From NCBI GenBank assembly GCA_042691655.1, contig CP170506.1:2976001-3040000 (forward strand): a stretch of 64,000 nucleotides of DNA, in the 5' to 3' direction. Under the pieces are notes generated by a model, which was not told the DNA's origin, did no database searches, and saw only the letters and a program-made list of their open reading frames with translations. This DNA comes from UBA695 sp042691655 (lineage in GTDB: Bacteria > Verrucomicrobiota > Verrucomicrobiia > Chthoniobacterales > Chthoniobacteraceae). Shown piece after piece: positions 1 through 8,422 of the stretch. The position numbers were made by a program, and so were the translations under genes. How positions within the stretch are numbered: the first letter of the stretch is position 1; each line of letters opens with the position of its first letter.

Positions 1-820
1 GGCGCTTTCCACAGTCTACAACCAGACGAAGGCCAACGAGGTCTTTGGCAACGGCATCGACATCAAAGCCGAGCAGCTCCTCCCCCCGGGCGTGGTCGGG
101 TTTGACCCGGATTTCAAGAACCCATTCCGGACGGAGAACGTGGAGCAGGCCCGCAAGCTGATCGCCGAGGCGGGCTACCCGGGCGGCATCGACCCCAAAA
201 CGGGCAAACCGCTGGAAATAACGCTGGACGTAGTGGCAGGCAACGCCGAGAGCCGCCAGCGCGCCGAGTTCGACCAAATGCAGTACGAGCAGGTCGGCGT
301 TCGGATCAAGATCAACGAGAATACTTGGTCGCGCTTTCAGGAAACACAGCTTCGCGGGCTTTTCCAGATGAACACAGGGTCCGGCTGGAACGCCGATTAT
401 CCCGACCCGGAGAACTTCTTTTTCCTCTTCTACAGCAAAAACGTACCGCCCCAGGGGAGCAACTACGCGCGCTTCCACAACGAGGAGTTCGACCGGCTCT
501 TTGAGCGCATGGCCACGCTGGACAACGGCCCGGAGCGGCTCGCGGTGATCCGGCACATGAACGCCATCCTGGTCGAGCAATGCCCAATAATCCTGACCTT
601 CTACCCGGTGAGCTTCACGCTCAGCCAGCCCTGGGCCCCCCGGATCACCAACAACGCCATGCTGGTAACGGGCAAATACACCGTGATCGACCCCGAGCTG
701 CGCGAGCTCAAGATCCGGGAATGGAACCGGACGCCGCTTTGGCCCATCGTGCTCCTCGTGGTGGGCGGCGTGGCGGTCGCCGTCTACGCGGTGCGGCGAG
801 CGAGGCGCAGCATTCTTTAA
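1..820 (+). CDS. ABC transporter substrate-binding protein, family 5 (oligopeptide type), 3' part
   Basis: C-terminal part of a DppA/OppA-type solute-binding protein; the gene enters from the left edge with its first full codon at base 2. The stretch containing GFDPDFKNPFRTENVEQARK and later YNAD/YPDPENFFFLFYS-like text is typical of the C-terminal lobe of family 5 binding proteins, which capture peptides or other solutes outside the inner membrane. It lies 22 bp before two cognate permease genes, so it is the first visible gene of an importer operon. Oddly, it ends in a hydrophobic stretch (about WPIVLLVVGGVAVAVYAV) followed by a basic tail, which predicts a C-terminal membrane anchor rather than a free or lipid-anchored protein. 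Family call is firm; substrate unknown. Confidence 0.9.
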   Translation, partial: ALSTVYNQTKANEVFGNGIDIKAEQLLPPGVVGFDPDFKNPFRTENVEQARKLIAEAGYPGGIDPKTGKPLEITLDVVAGNAESRQRAEFDQMQYEQVGVRIKINENTWSRFQETQLRGLFQMNTGSGWNADYPDPENFFFLFYSKNVPPQGSNYARFHNEEFDRLFERMATLDNGPERLAVIRHMNAILVEQCPIILTFYPVSFTLSQPWAPRITNNAMLVTGKYTVIDPELRELKIREWNRTPLWPIVLLVVGGVAVAVYAVRRARRSIL

Positions 821-842
821 GACAAGGCAAAAGTTTTCCACG

Positions 843-1835
843 ATGCTCAACTACTTCATCCGACGGCTGCTCTACATGGTGCCCATTTTGCTGGGCGTCA
901 TGTTCATCACCTTCGCGCTGTTTAACATCTTCGCCACGCCGCACGAAATGGCGCTCCAGAACCTCGGCCCCAAGGCCTCGCAGCAGGCCGTGGACAACTG
1001 GCTGCACAACCGCGGCTACGTGGACGAGCACGGGCGCCCCTACCCGCTTTTCATCAACCTGGAGAAGGACAAAGCGTGGTACGACTCCCTCTTTATACGG
1101 AGCATGAAACGCTTCGCGACCTTCGATCTCGGGACCTCCTTCGCCACGGGGGAGCCGGTGGCGCAAATGATCAAGCGCGGGGCCATCCCGTCTCTCTGCA
1201 TTACGCTTCCCGCGTTCGTCGTGGGGCTCTTCATGGCCATCGGGGCCTCGCTGCTCCTGGTGTTCGTCAAGGATTCGCCGCTGGACCGCTGGGGCACGGT
1301 ACTCTGCGTGGCGGGGATGAGCATCCCGATCACGGTTTACGTGATTTTCGGCCAGTGGATCACGGCCAACGTGTTCAATTACTTCCCGGCCTTCGGGTTT
1401 AACCTGGAGGGCTTTTCGACCCTTCGCTTCATCGCGCTGCCGGTCACGATCATGATCCTGAGCGGCCTCGGCGGCGATGTGCGGATGTACCGGGCAATTT
1501 TCCTGGAGGAAGTGCGCTCGGATTACATCCGGACGGCCCAGGCCAAAGGGGCCTCTCACGCCCGGGTGTTGCTGGTGCACATGTTCAAAAACGGGGCCAT
1601 CGCGGTGATCACGCTGGTCGTGGCCGCGCTGCCCTTCCTGATCATGGGAACGCTGGTACTGGAGAGCTTTTTTGGGATTCCCGGGCTGGGCAACCTCATG
1701 ACCACGGCCATTGCGCAGAAGGATTTCGGCGTGATCCAGGCCGATGTCTGGCTGGGCTCCCTGCTTTACCTCTTCGGGCTGCTGCTCACCGATCTCTGCT
1801 ACGCGGTGGCCGATCCGCGCATCCGCCTCGAATGA
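843..1835 (+). CDS. ABC transporter permease, DppB/OppB type
   Basis: Inner-membrane permease of a peptide/nickel-type ABC importer, 330 residues, the usual length. It starts with the typical N-terminal segment (MLNYFIRRLLYMVPILLGVM) and has about six membrane spans. The cytoplasmic EAA-like loop is near DYIRTAQAKGASHARVLLVH, followed by GTLVLESFFGIPGLG, both hallmarks of the DppB family. A long soluble insertion follows the first span, as is usual for this group. It is 22 bp downstream of the binding protein and 23 bp upstream of the second permease, so the three are probably co-transcribed. No ATPase genes follow within the window. Confidence 0.95.
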   Translation: MLNYFIRRLLYMVPILLGVMFITFALFNIFATPHEMALQNLGPKASQQAVDNWLHNRGYVDEHGRPYPLFINLEKDKAWYDSLFIRSMKRFATFDLGTSFATGEPVAQMIKRGAIPSLCITLPAFVVGLFMAIGASLLLVFVKDSPLDRWGTVLCVAGMSIPITVYVIFGQWITANVFNYFPAFGFNLEGFSTLRFIALPVTIMILSGLGGDVRMYRAIFLEEVRSDYIRTAQAKGASHARVLLVHMFKNGAIAVITLVVAALPFLIMGTLVLESFFGIPGLGNLMTTAIAQKDFGVIQADVWLGSLLYLFGLLLTDLCYAVADPRIRLE

Positions 1836-1858
1836 TTTTTTAAACCGCGAAAAAATTT

Positions 1859-2845
1859 ATGCCTGTCTGGCTCAATAATCTCCTTCTTCTTGCCGGTTGC
1901 GGCGTGCTGGTGGCGCTAGTCCGGGGGTTCCTGTTCACGGAACGCTCCCACCGGGCCCTGAACCGCCTGCGGCGCGACCGCGTGGGCATCCTCTGCGCCG
2001 TAATGGTGGTGTTTTTCCTGCTGGCAGGGCTTTCGGACTGCGTGCTCATCAATCCGCGCCAGAGCGTGCTGGATTACGCCTTCCGCAACGTGCCGCGCGA
2101 GGAAGGCTACAGCGCGCCCCTCGCCCGGGCGACCTACAGCGAACGCGGGGCCAAGCCGCTGCGGGGCTGGCATCTCATGGGGACCGACTTGCTGGGCAAG
2201 GACGTGCTGTTCCAGACGCTCAAGGGGTGCCGGACGGCGCTCATCATCGGCGGCCTGACCAGCGCGATCTACCTGCCGCTGGGGACGCTGCTGGGCATCC
2301 TGGGCGGGTATTTCCGGGGCTGGGTGGATGACGTGGTGCAGTATCTTTTCAGCACGATGGCGTCGATCCCGGGCATTCTTCTCCTCGTGGCAGTGATGAT
2401 GACGCTCGGCAAGGGGCTTGACCGGATGGCGATTGCTTTGAGCCTCACCGCGTGGATTGGCCTCTGCCGCCTGGTGCGCGGAGAGACGTTCCGACAGGCA
2501 GCCAAGCCCTACGTGGACGCCGCGCGGGCCCTGGGCCAGAGCCAGTCCAAAATTATCCTGCGGCACATCCTGCCCAACGTCATGCACCTCGTCATCATCA
2601 ACGCGATTCTCGGCTTTTCCGGGCTGGTGCTGACGGAGACGATCCTGAGCTACCTGGGCGTCGGCGCTCCAGTGGGGACGGCGAGCTGGGGAACGATGAT
2701 CGACACCGCGCGCATGGAGCTGAGCCGCGAACCAGCAGTCTGGTGGCCGCTCGCCTCGGCCAGCATCGCGCTATTCATGCTAGTGCTATCGCTCAACTTG
2801 CTGGGCGACTCACTGCGCCGGGCGTTTGACCCGAAGGCGGCTTAA
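1859..2845 (+). CDS. ABC transporter permease, DppC/OppC type
   Basis: Second permease of the importer, 328 residues. It contains the DppC-family signature HLMGTDLLGKDVLFQTLKG, the coupling loop around YVDAARALGQSQSKIILRHI and the conserved LSYLGVG segment. It forms the heterodimeric channel with the preceding DppB-like permease. An extra N-terminal hydrophobic segment (about residues 5-25) precedes the usual first span, so it may have one more span than E. coli DppC. The operon stops here: the next gene is convergent and only 12 bp away. The ATP-binding subunits must lie upstream of the window or elsewhere. Confidence 0.94.
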   Translation: MPVWLNNLLLLAGCGVLVALVRGFLFTERSHRALNRLRRDRVGILCAVMVVFFLLAGLSDCVLINPRQSVLDYAFRNVPREEGYSAPLARATYSERGAKPLRGWHLMGTDLLGKDVLFQTLKGCRTALIIGGLTSAIYLPLGTLLGILGGYFRGWVDDVVQYLFSTMASIPGILLLVAVMMTLGKGLDRMAIALSLTAWIGLCRLVRGETFRQAAKPYVDAARALGQSQSKIILRHILPNVMHLVIINAILGFSGLVLTETILSYLGVGAPVGTASWGTMIDTARMELSREPAVWWPLASASIALFMLVLSLNLLGDSLRRAFDPKAA

Positions 2846-2857
2846 GGATTTAGGGAT

Positions 2858-4048
2858 TTAGTAAAACCGCTCCGGGGCCATCATCGGCAGCGGATTGCAA
2901 ATGCGCTCGACGCATTCCTGCCAATTCGCGTGGCCGGTCAAAATTTCGATCTCCACGCGCAGGAAGTAGACAGGCAGCTCCAGGTCGACCAGCTTTGGAA
3001 ACCGCACGCAGTCTTTTTCCGTGGTGAGGATGGCATCGAGGTCACGGTTGACGCAGCGGCGGATAAAGCCCGCGATGTCTTTTTCGGAAAAACGGTGGTG
3101 ATCGGCAAAGTGCCGCGACAGCTCAATCTTCGCGCCGAGTTTCCGCAGACCGTCCTCAAAGCTCTCGGGCCGCGCGATAGCGGAAAGCGCACCAACGTAG
3201 CGGCCCTTAAGGTAGGAAAGCGGCTGGCGCTCGCCGGTAAAGACGTTCTCCAGATAACGCGGGCTGTGGGTACACTCGACGATCTGCGCGGTGCGGTTGT
3301 AGCGCCGGATGCGCTCGATCAGCTCGCTATTATCGGCCCCGGGGACGCATTTGGTGACGAAAATAAACGAGGCGCGGCGAAGGTTCTCAGGCGGTTCGCG
3401 CAGGGTGCCCCGAGGGAGGAGGAATTCGTTACCAAAAGGGGCCTGGCTATCGACCAGCACGACATCGAGGCGGTGTTTCAGGCGCAGATATTGCAGGCCG
3501 TCGTCGAGGAGCAGCGTGTCGCAGCCCATTTTCTCAATGGCGTAGATGCCGCTCTTCACGCGGTCGCGGTCAACCAGCACGATGACATCCCGGAGGTTGT
3601 TGGCGAGCATGTAGGGCTCGTCCCCGGCGAGCTGCGAATCGAGGAGGATCGATTTTCCGTCCGAGACAATGCGCGGGACGAATTCCTGCTTGGGCCCGAG
3701 CCGGTTGACGATCCGTTTCAGCAGCGGCGGCTTTTTACTTTTGTAGCCACGGCTCAGGATGGCCACGCGCCGCCCGCCCGATTGCAGGGCGCGGGCGAAT
3801 TTCTCGACCACGGGCGTCTTGCCGGTGCCGCCAACGGTCAAATTGCCGATGGAGACAACCAGGCAGCCCAAGGCCCGTTCGCGCATCACGCGGTTACGGT
3901 AAAGCTTGAGGCGAGCCTGGACGATGCCGCGAAAAACGCCCGAAAGAATCCAGAGCACCGCTCGCAAGATCGCCGCCCGTTTCCCAAAACGGTTCCCGAG
4001 GATGACCTCGATTACAAACTGTTCAAACTCGTCTAGCCAGCGGCGCAC
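2858..4048 (-). CDS. lpxK: Tetraacyldisaccharide 4'-kinase
   Basis: Phosphorylates the 4' position of the lipid A disaccharide precursor at the inner membrane, a late step of lipid A synthesis, so the organism makes lipopolysaccharide. The P-loop segment SIGNLTVGGTGKTPVVE (about residues 65-81) and the LLDDGLQYLRLKHRLDVVLV segment are diagnostic of LpxK. The N-terminal helix anchors it to the membrane. The start is a GTG at 4048; no ATG lies near it in frame and the N-terminal helix needs this start. At 396 residues it is somewhat longer than the usual ~330. It follows thrB by 28 bp in the same direction, and the two may share a transcript. Confidence 0.95.
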   Translation of the reverse strand: MRRWLDEFEQFVIEVILGNRFGKRAAILRAVLWILSGVFRGIVQARLKLYRNRVMRERALGCLVVSIGNLTVGGTGKTPVVEKFARALQSGGRRVAILSRGYKSKKPPLLKRIVNRLGPKQEFVPRIVSDGKSILLDSQLAGDEPYMLANNLRDVIVLVDRDRVKSGIYAIEKMGCDTLLLDDGLQYLRLKHRLDVVLVDSQAPFGNEFLLPRGTLREPPENLRRASFIFVTKCVPGADNSELIERIRRYNRTAQIVECTHSPRYLENVFTGERQPLSYLKGRYVGALSAIARPESFEDGLRKLGAKIELSRHFADHHRFSEKDIAGFIRRCVNRDLDAILTTEKDCVRFPKLVDLELPVYFLRVEIEILTGHANWQECVERICNPLPMMAPERFY

Positions 4049-4076
4049 GGGACTATGTTACCAGAGAACGGGAATT

Positions 4077-4922
4077 TTACGATTTAACCTTTTTGATCCC
4101 CTGTTTGTCCGTGGTGGTAATCACGGTGCGGGCGGCGACGCCGGAGGCTTCTTTCATGGCGGCGGCGACTTTTTCGGGGTTCTCCAGGGTAACGCAAGCG
4201 ATGGCGGAGCCCGAGCCGCTCAGGAAGCCACCGAGGGCCCCGGCTTTTTCGCCCGCGCGGATGACCTCGGGCATAAACGGCATGAGCGGCTGGCGGAAGG
4301 GCTGATGGAGGTAATCCTCGAACGCCCCGCGCAGGGCTTCGTACTGCCCGGAGGCGAAGGCGGCGGTGATGCGCGCGGCATTACCCGCGGAGGCGGCAGC
4401 CAGGTCGTGCTTCATATCGGAAGGCAGGACGCGGCGGGCGTCGTCGGTGAGGATTTCGAATTCGGGGATGAGGAGAACGAAGGAGAGATCGGGGGAAACG
4501 TCAAAGGAGATGCAGCCATCCATACTAGCCACGGTAAAGCCGCCGAATTCGCCCGGGGCGGCGTTGTCGGGGTGGCCTTCCAGCTCGCTACACAAAACGA
4601 AGAGCTCCTCGCGGTCGAGCGGGCCGTCCGTCAGTTCGTTGAGCCCGTGCAGGACGCCGAGGCGCACCGTCACGCTACTGCCCAGCCCGCGCGATTGCGG
4701 AACGTCGCCGCCGATGGCCCAGTCGAACGGAAAAGGCCGCATTTCGGCGGTTTCGAAAAAGCGGCTCCCGGCCTTGGCGACCATGGAGGGAAGGGCTTCC
4801 TTGGGCTCCCCACGGCTCACCGTCACGCGATTGTAAATCCGCAGGGCAACCCCGAGGCAATCGTAGCCGGGGCCGAGATTTGCAGAGGTGGCGGGAACGC
4901 GGTGGGTAACAGACTTCAACAT
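4077..4922 (-). CDS. thrB: Homoserine kinase
   Basis: GHMP-family kinase making O-phosphohomoserine for threonine synthesis. The frame is open to 5120, but I place the start at the ATG at 4922 because the family's N-terminal signature VPATSANLGPGYDCLG follows at once and the upstream translation has no resemblance to the family. The ATP loop VPQSRGLGSSV and the C-terminal FLSGSGSAIA motif (GHMP motif 3) are present. The 281-residue length fits ThrB. It is divergent from the gene at 5056; the 133 bp between them should hold both promoters. No other threonine gene is adjacent. Confidence 0.93.
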   Translation of the reverse strand: MLKSVTHRVPATSANLGPGYDCLGVALRIYNRVTVSRGEPKEALPSMVAKAGSRFFETAEMRPFPFDWAIGGDVPQSRGLGSSVTVRLGVLHGLNELTDGPLDREELFVLCSELEGHPDNAAPGEFGGFTVASMDGCISFDVSPDLSFVLLIPEFEILTDDARRVLPSDMKHDLAAASAGNAARITAAFASGQYEALRGAFEDYLHQPFRQPLMPFMPEVIRAGEKAGALGGFLSGSGSAIACVTLENPEKVAAAMKEASGVAARTVITTTDKQGIKKVKS

Positions 4923-5055
4923 AGAGGCAAATAGAGGAAAACGGGAAACCCTAAGTAAAGCGGCAAAAAGCGCCCCGTGGGAAGCAGGAAGTGAGAATGT
5001 GGAGCGATTCCTTGACAGCGCGCCCGGCATCAGCCGCAATACGGGACACGTTCTC

Positions 5056-5994
5056 ATGAAATTCCCCACCCTCGACTGGTCCAAAATCAAGACGTTTTCG
5101 CTCTCCGAGCGCCCGAACAAAGTGAGCCTGGAAGATTTCGCGACCCCTCACGCGGCGGGGGCAAGCTTCGCCGAGTTCGTAGAGCACCTCCCCCGGTTCC
5201 TGGGGGCGAAGGACCTGCTCCAGATCGTCGACGCCATCGCCAACGCCGTGCGCGGCGGAAAAACCGTGCTCCTCATGATGGGGGCGCACTCGATCAAATG
5301 CGGATTGAGCCCGATCCTGGTGGACGCGATGCGTTCGGGCATTGTCCACGCGGTGGCCTTCAACGGCGCGGCGGCGATCCACGATTTCGAGACAGCCTTC
5401 CAGGGAGAAACGAGCGAGGACGTACAGCGTGGCCTGGACGACGGGACTTTCGGCATGGCCGACGAGACCGGGCGGCTCATGAACGCAGCCTATGCCAAGG
5501 GCGTGGAAGCCGGGCTCGGCGCAGGCGAGGCGCTCGGGGTAACGATGGGCGAGTTCCCGCAACGCCGTTTCAGCATTTTGCGCACCGGAGCGGAACTGGG
5601 CATCCCCGTGACGGTCCACATGGCCATCGGGACGGACATCATCCACCAACACCCGACAGCCGACGGCGCGGTGCTCGGCGCGGCAACCTACCGCGATTTT
5701 CAAAAATTCGCCGGGGTGGTCTCGACGCTGGAAGGCGGCGTGGTGCTCAACGTAGGCAGCGCGGTGATCATGCCGGAGGTGTTCCTCAAGGCGCTGACGG
5801 TAGCGCGCAACCTAGGGAGCCCAACCCGCGAATTCACCACCGCCACCTTCGACATGATCCGGCAATACCGCCCCTCGGAAAACGTCATGCGCCGCCCCAC
5901 ACACCTCGGCGGCAAGGGGTACTACATCGTGGGGCACCACGAGATCAATATTCCGCTGCTCTTTGCGGCGGTGAAGGAGCGGCTGGGGAAATAG
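5056..5994 (+). CDS. Deoxyhypusine synthase-like protein
   Basis: A 312-residue soluble protein. I start it at the ATG at 5056, before MKFPTLDWSKIKTFSL, because the upstream in-frame extension overlaps the divergent promoter region and looks non-coding. Recognisable blocks are MGAHSIKCGLSPILVDAM, NGAAAIHDFETAF, a GETSEDV segment, AIGTDIIHQHP and GGVVLNVGSAVIMPEVF. These are shared with a bacterial branch loosely related to deoxyhypusine synthase (NAD-dependent aminobutyl transfer from spermidine). True deoxyhypusine synthase needs an active-site Lys and an eIF5A substrate, which bacteria lack, so the reaction here is unknown. No polyamine genes are adjacent. The family relation is my recollection and is uncertain; that it is a real gene is not in doubt. 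Confidence 0.7.
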   Translation: MKFPTLDWSKIKTFSLSERPNKVSLEDFATPHAAGASFAEFVEHLPRFLGAKDLLQIVDAIANAVRGGKTVLLMMGAHSIKCGLSPILVDAMRSGIVHAVAFNGAAAIHDFETAFQGETSEDVQRGLDDGTFGMADETGRLMNAAYAKGVEAGLGAGEALGVTMGEFPQRRFSILRTGAELGIPVTVHMAIGTDIIHQHPTADGAVLGAATYRDFQKFAGVVSTLEGGVVLNVGSAVIMPEVFLKALTVARNLGSPTREFTTATFDMIRQYRPSENVMRRPTHLGGKGYYIVGHHEINIPLLFAAVKERLGK

Positions 5995-6358
5995 GGCGGC
6001 TGATTTTGCAGCCACGATGCGGCAGTGCAACTGCCGCAGGCCAGCGCGTTCCCGAGTTCATTAAAAAAGGCAGAAGTCTCACGCAAAGGCGCAAAGCCGC
6101 AAAGAGGGGAAACGCTTGCCTTTGTCTTCTTTGCGCCTTTGCGCCTTTGCGCCTTTGCGCCTTTGCGTGAAAATAGAATCCCCCTTTTTTTCCATGTCGC
6201 GTGGAGCCCCACCCGCCGCGCAATCACGCCTGAGCGCCTTGCATTTCGCAAAAACCGGGTGATGGTGCTGCGGAGAGTGTTTTTCTGTAGGAGGGCGGAG
6301 CCCAAGGCGAATTTCGTTGATCTTCTTCACCGGGGTGATAAATATTTTTCTATCTATT
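5995..6358. other. Intergenic region with two hairpins
   Basis: No gene is supported in these 364 bp. They hold a perfect 8-bp hairpin at 6019-6037 (gcggcagt/actgccgc, 3-nt loop) without a T tract, and the octamer-based inverted repeat listed separately at 6079-6170. The stretch just before the next gene (about 6330-6358) is AT-rich and probably holds its promoter. Confidence 0.6.
6079..6170. repeat. Octamer-based inverted repeat element, copy 1
   Basis: The right arm holds four perfect tandem copies of ctttgcgc (6129-6160) plus a fifth, ctttgcgt. The left arm (6079-6104, tcacgcaaaggcgcaaag and onward) is its imperfect reverse complement, so the whole folds into a long hairpin. A related element lies at 7193-7271 on the other side of scpB. 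It could be a mobile palindromic repeat or a bidirectional transcription stop; no open frame is credible inside it. Confidence 0.85.
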
Positions 6359-7159
6359 ATGAATGATGCTAATAACAGTCCAAAATTCATCATCAAGACC
6401 CGGGAGGACCGGATCGGCACGATCCAGTTCAACAATGAGGCCAAGCTCAATGCGCTGAACCACGAGATGATGCATGAGTTCATTCAAGGGCTCCTGGATT
6501 TGGAGCAAGAGGGCGTGCTCGTGATCATCATCCGGGCCCGCTCGGGCGCCCGCATCTGGTCTGCGGGCCACGACATCAAAGAACTCCCGGAACCTCGGCG
6601 CGATCCGCTCTCCTACGGCGAGGGCCTGGAGACCCTGCTGCGCCACGTACAGGACTGCATGGTCCCGGTCATTGCCATGGTGGAAGGCTCCGTGTGGGGC
6701 GGCGCTTGCGACCTTTGCTGCTCTTGCGACATGGTGATCGCCGCCGAGGGCGTGACCTTCGCGATGACCCCGGCAAAAATCGGCATTCCCTACAACGCTT
6801 CAGGCCTGATCCACTTCGTCAACCACGTCGGCGTGAACAAGGCCAAAGAGATGTTTTTCACCGCGCAGCCGATCCCGGCGGTCGAAGCGCTAAGCAATGG
6901 CTTTATCAACCACGTGGTCCCGGTGGCGGATTTGGAAACGTACACGCACCACCTCGCCGAGACCATCGCATCCAACGCCCCTCTGGCCATTCGGGCGATT
7001 AAGCGGCAGTTCCGGCTCTTGACGAAGGGGACTCTGATTGACGCCGAAACCGCCGAGAAAATCCAATCCATCCGCCGGGAAGTCTACGACAGCGCCGACT
7101 ACGGCGAGGGCATTCTGGCCTTCAAAGAAAAGCGGAAACCGCATTTCCAAGGGCGTTAG
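6359..7159 (+). CDS. scpB: Methylmalonyl-CoA decarboxylase (crotonase family)
   Basis: Crotonase-fold enzyme converting methylmalonyl-CoA to propionyl-CoA. It resembles E. coli ScpB/YgfG block by block: FSAGHDI-like SAGHDIKELP, RDPLSY, MVEGSVWGGA, MTPAKIGIPYN, and the end RREVYDSADYGEGILAFKEK. These features separate it from ordinary enoyl-CoA hydratases. I start at the ATG at 6359 (MNDANNSPK); the 266-residue product matches the family length, while the earlier in-frame start adds a hydrophobic tail not seen in the family. It stands alone, bracketed by two related hairpin repeats. No methylmalonyl-CoA mutase gene is in the window. Confidence 0.9.
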   Translation: MNDANNSPKFIIKTREDRIGTIQFNNEAKLNALNHEMMHEFIQGLLDLEQEGVLVIIIRARSGARIWSAGHDIKELPEPRRDPLSYGEGLETLLRHVQDCMVPVIAMVEGSVWGGACDLCCSCDMVIAAEGVTFAMTPAKIGIPYNASGLIHFVNHVGVNKAKEMFFTAQPIPAVEALSNGFINHVVPVADLETYTHHLAETIASNAPLAIRAIKRQFRLLTKGTLIDAETAEKIQSIRREVYDSADYGEGILAFKEKRKPHFQGR

Positions 7160-7192
7160 TGCCTTTGAAAAGCCTAAAAGCGGCGATGGGAA

Positions 7193-7271
7193 TAGCCGCA
7201 AAAAGGCGCAAGGGGCGCAAAATGTTGGCGCACCACTTCCCGTTTGCGCTTTTTGCGCCTTTTTGCGGCTA
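7193..7271. repeat. Octamer-related inverted repeat element, copy 2
   Basis: Left arm 7193-7222 (tagccgcaaaaaggcgcaag and onward) and right arm 7243-7271 (ending cctttttgcggcta) are near-perfect reverse complements around a short loop. It is built of the same aaaggcgc words as the element at 6079-6170. It sits between the convergent ends of scpB and nagZ, where a bidirectional terminator would be useful. Confidence 0.85.
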
Positions 7272-7281
7272 ACCCTTCGTT

Positions 7282-8388
7282 TTAATACGTCTCCACAGGC
7301 GAGCGTTTGCCGTTTTCCGGGCTGCGCTCGCGGGCTTTTTCCTCGCCGAGCGTATCGACGCGCAGTTGCCATACCTCGGCGTCGCGGCGCTTGAATTCCT
7401 CTTCGCTGAACGGGTCCGGCGGAACGAGCTTTTTCTTAAATTCGTGGACGCTCTCCAGGGCCCGGTCAAGCGCGGCGGTGGGGAGATGATCCAGGATGTG
7501 CCAGGCGTCCTCCACGCATTGGATGCGGTGGCAGATCATCGCCAGGTCGTTGCCCGAGGTGATGGCCAGGCGGATGGTTTCGTCTAGGCCGTAGTGGTTC
7601 AGGATCGCCCCCATGTCAAGGTCGTCGGTCATGACGAGGCGCTTGAAGCCGAATTCCTTTTTCAGCAAGCCGGTAATGACGGCCTCCGAGAGTGACGTGG
7701 GCGTGTGGCTCGGGTCGAGCGCCGGATAGAAGGCGTGGCAGATCATCATCGAGTCGAGCTTATCGGCGGTGATGAAGTGCCGGAAGACGGCCAGCTCAGC
7801 CGCATCGAGCTCGGCCCGGCTGCGCTTGACTTCCGGCAACTCGTGGTGGGCGTCGATGGTGGCACAGGTGTAGCCGGGGAAATGTTTGCCGCAGGAGGCG
7901 ATGCCTTCCTCGCGCAGGCCGTCGTTGAATTGCCCGGCCAGGTGGATGACTTGCTCGACGGTTTTGCCATAACAGCGGCCGCGCAGGGAATTGTCGGCGT
8001 CGTCATCGAAGGAAATGTCGAGGACGGGGCAGAGGTCCAGGTTGAAGCCGAAGAGGCGCAGGAGCCGGCCGGTGATGTGGCCGTGGCGGGCGACGAGCTC
8101 GGGGTCCCCCTTGTCGCGGAGTTGCTGGGCGTTGGGCGGCTCGCTGCCGATCTCGCGCAGACGGGAAACGCGGCCCCCCTCCTGGTCGATGGTGATGATC
8201 GGCTCCACGGAAGAAAGATCGCGTAAATCATCGATCAACTTGCGAAGTTGCAAAGCCGATTTAATGTTTCGCCCAAACAAGATGTAACCGCCCGGCTGGA
8301 CGCGACGAAAGACCGCCGCGCTCGCGCTGTCCAGTTCGGTGCCGGGAACGCCCGAGAGCAAGAGTTGACCTATTTTTGTCCGTTCCAT
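7282..8388 (-). CDS. nagZ: Glycoside hydrolase family 3, beta-N-acetylhexosaminidase (NagZ type)
   Basis: Removes terminal beta-GlcNAc from peptidoglycan fragments. It carries the GH3 N-terminal TIM-barrel motifs: ITIDQEGGRVSRL (about 66-78), KHFPG (168-172), a His-containing DAHHELP loop (179-185), and VMTDDLDMGAI with the nucleophile Asp at about 255. The single-domain length of 368 residues fits NagZ rather than large two-domain beta-glucosidases. There is no evident signal peptide, so it should act in the cytoplasm. It is divergent from namZ with only 34 bp between the start codons, suggesting joint regulation. Confidence 0.9.
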   Translation of the reverse strand: MERTKIGQLLLSGVPGTELDSASAAVFRRVQPGGYILFGRNIKSALQLRKLIDDLRDLSSVEPIITIDQEGGRVSRLREIGSEPPNAQQLRDKGDPELVARHGHITGRLLRLFGFNLDLCPVLDISFDDDADNSLRGRCYGKTVEQVIHLAGQFNDGLREEGIASCGKHFPGYTCATIDAHHELPEVKRSRAELDAAELAVFRHFITADKLDSMMICHAFYPALDPSHTPTSLSEAVITGLLKKEFGFKRLVMTDDLDMGAILNHYGLDETIRLAITSGNDLAMICHRIQCVEDAWHILDHLPTAALDRALESVHEFKKKLVPPDPFSEEEFKRRDAEVWQLRVDTLGEEKARERSPENGKRSPVETY

Positions 8389-8422
8389 ACGATAAAAAGA
8401 ATTCCCCCCAAGCTAAATTTTT

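Noticed and set aside
6129..6170. Tandem ctttgcgc units as a CRISPR array
   Set aside because: The 8-bp units are directly joined with no spacers and no cas genes are near.
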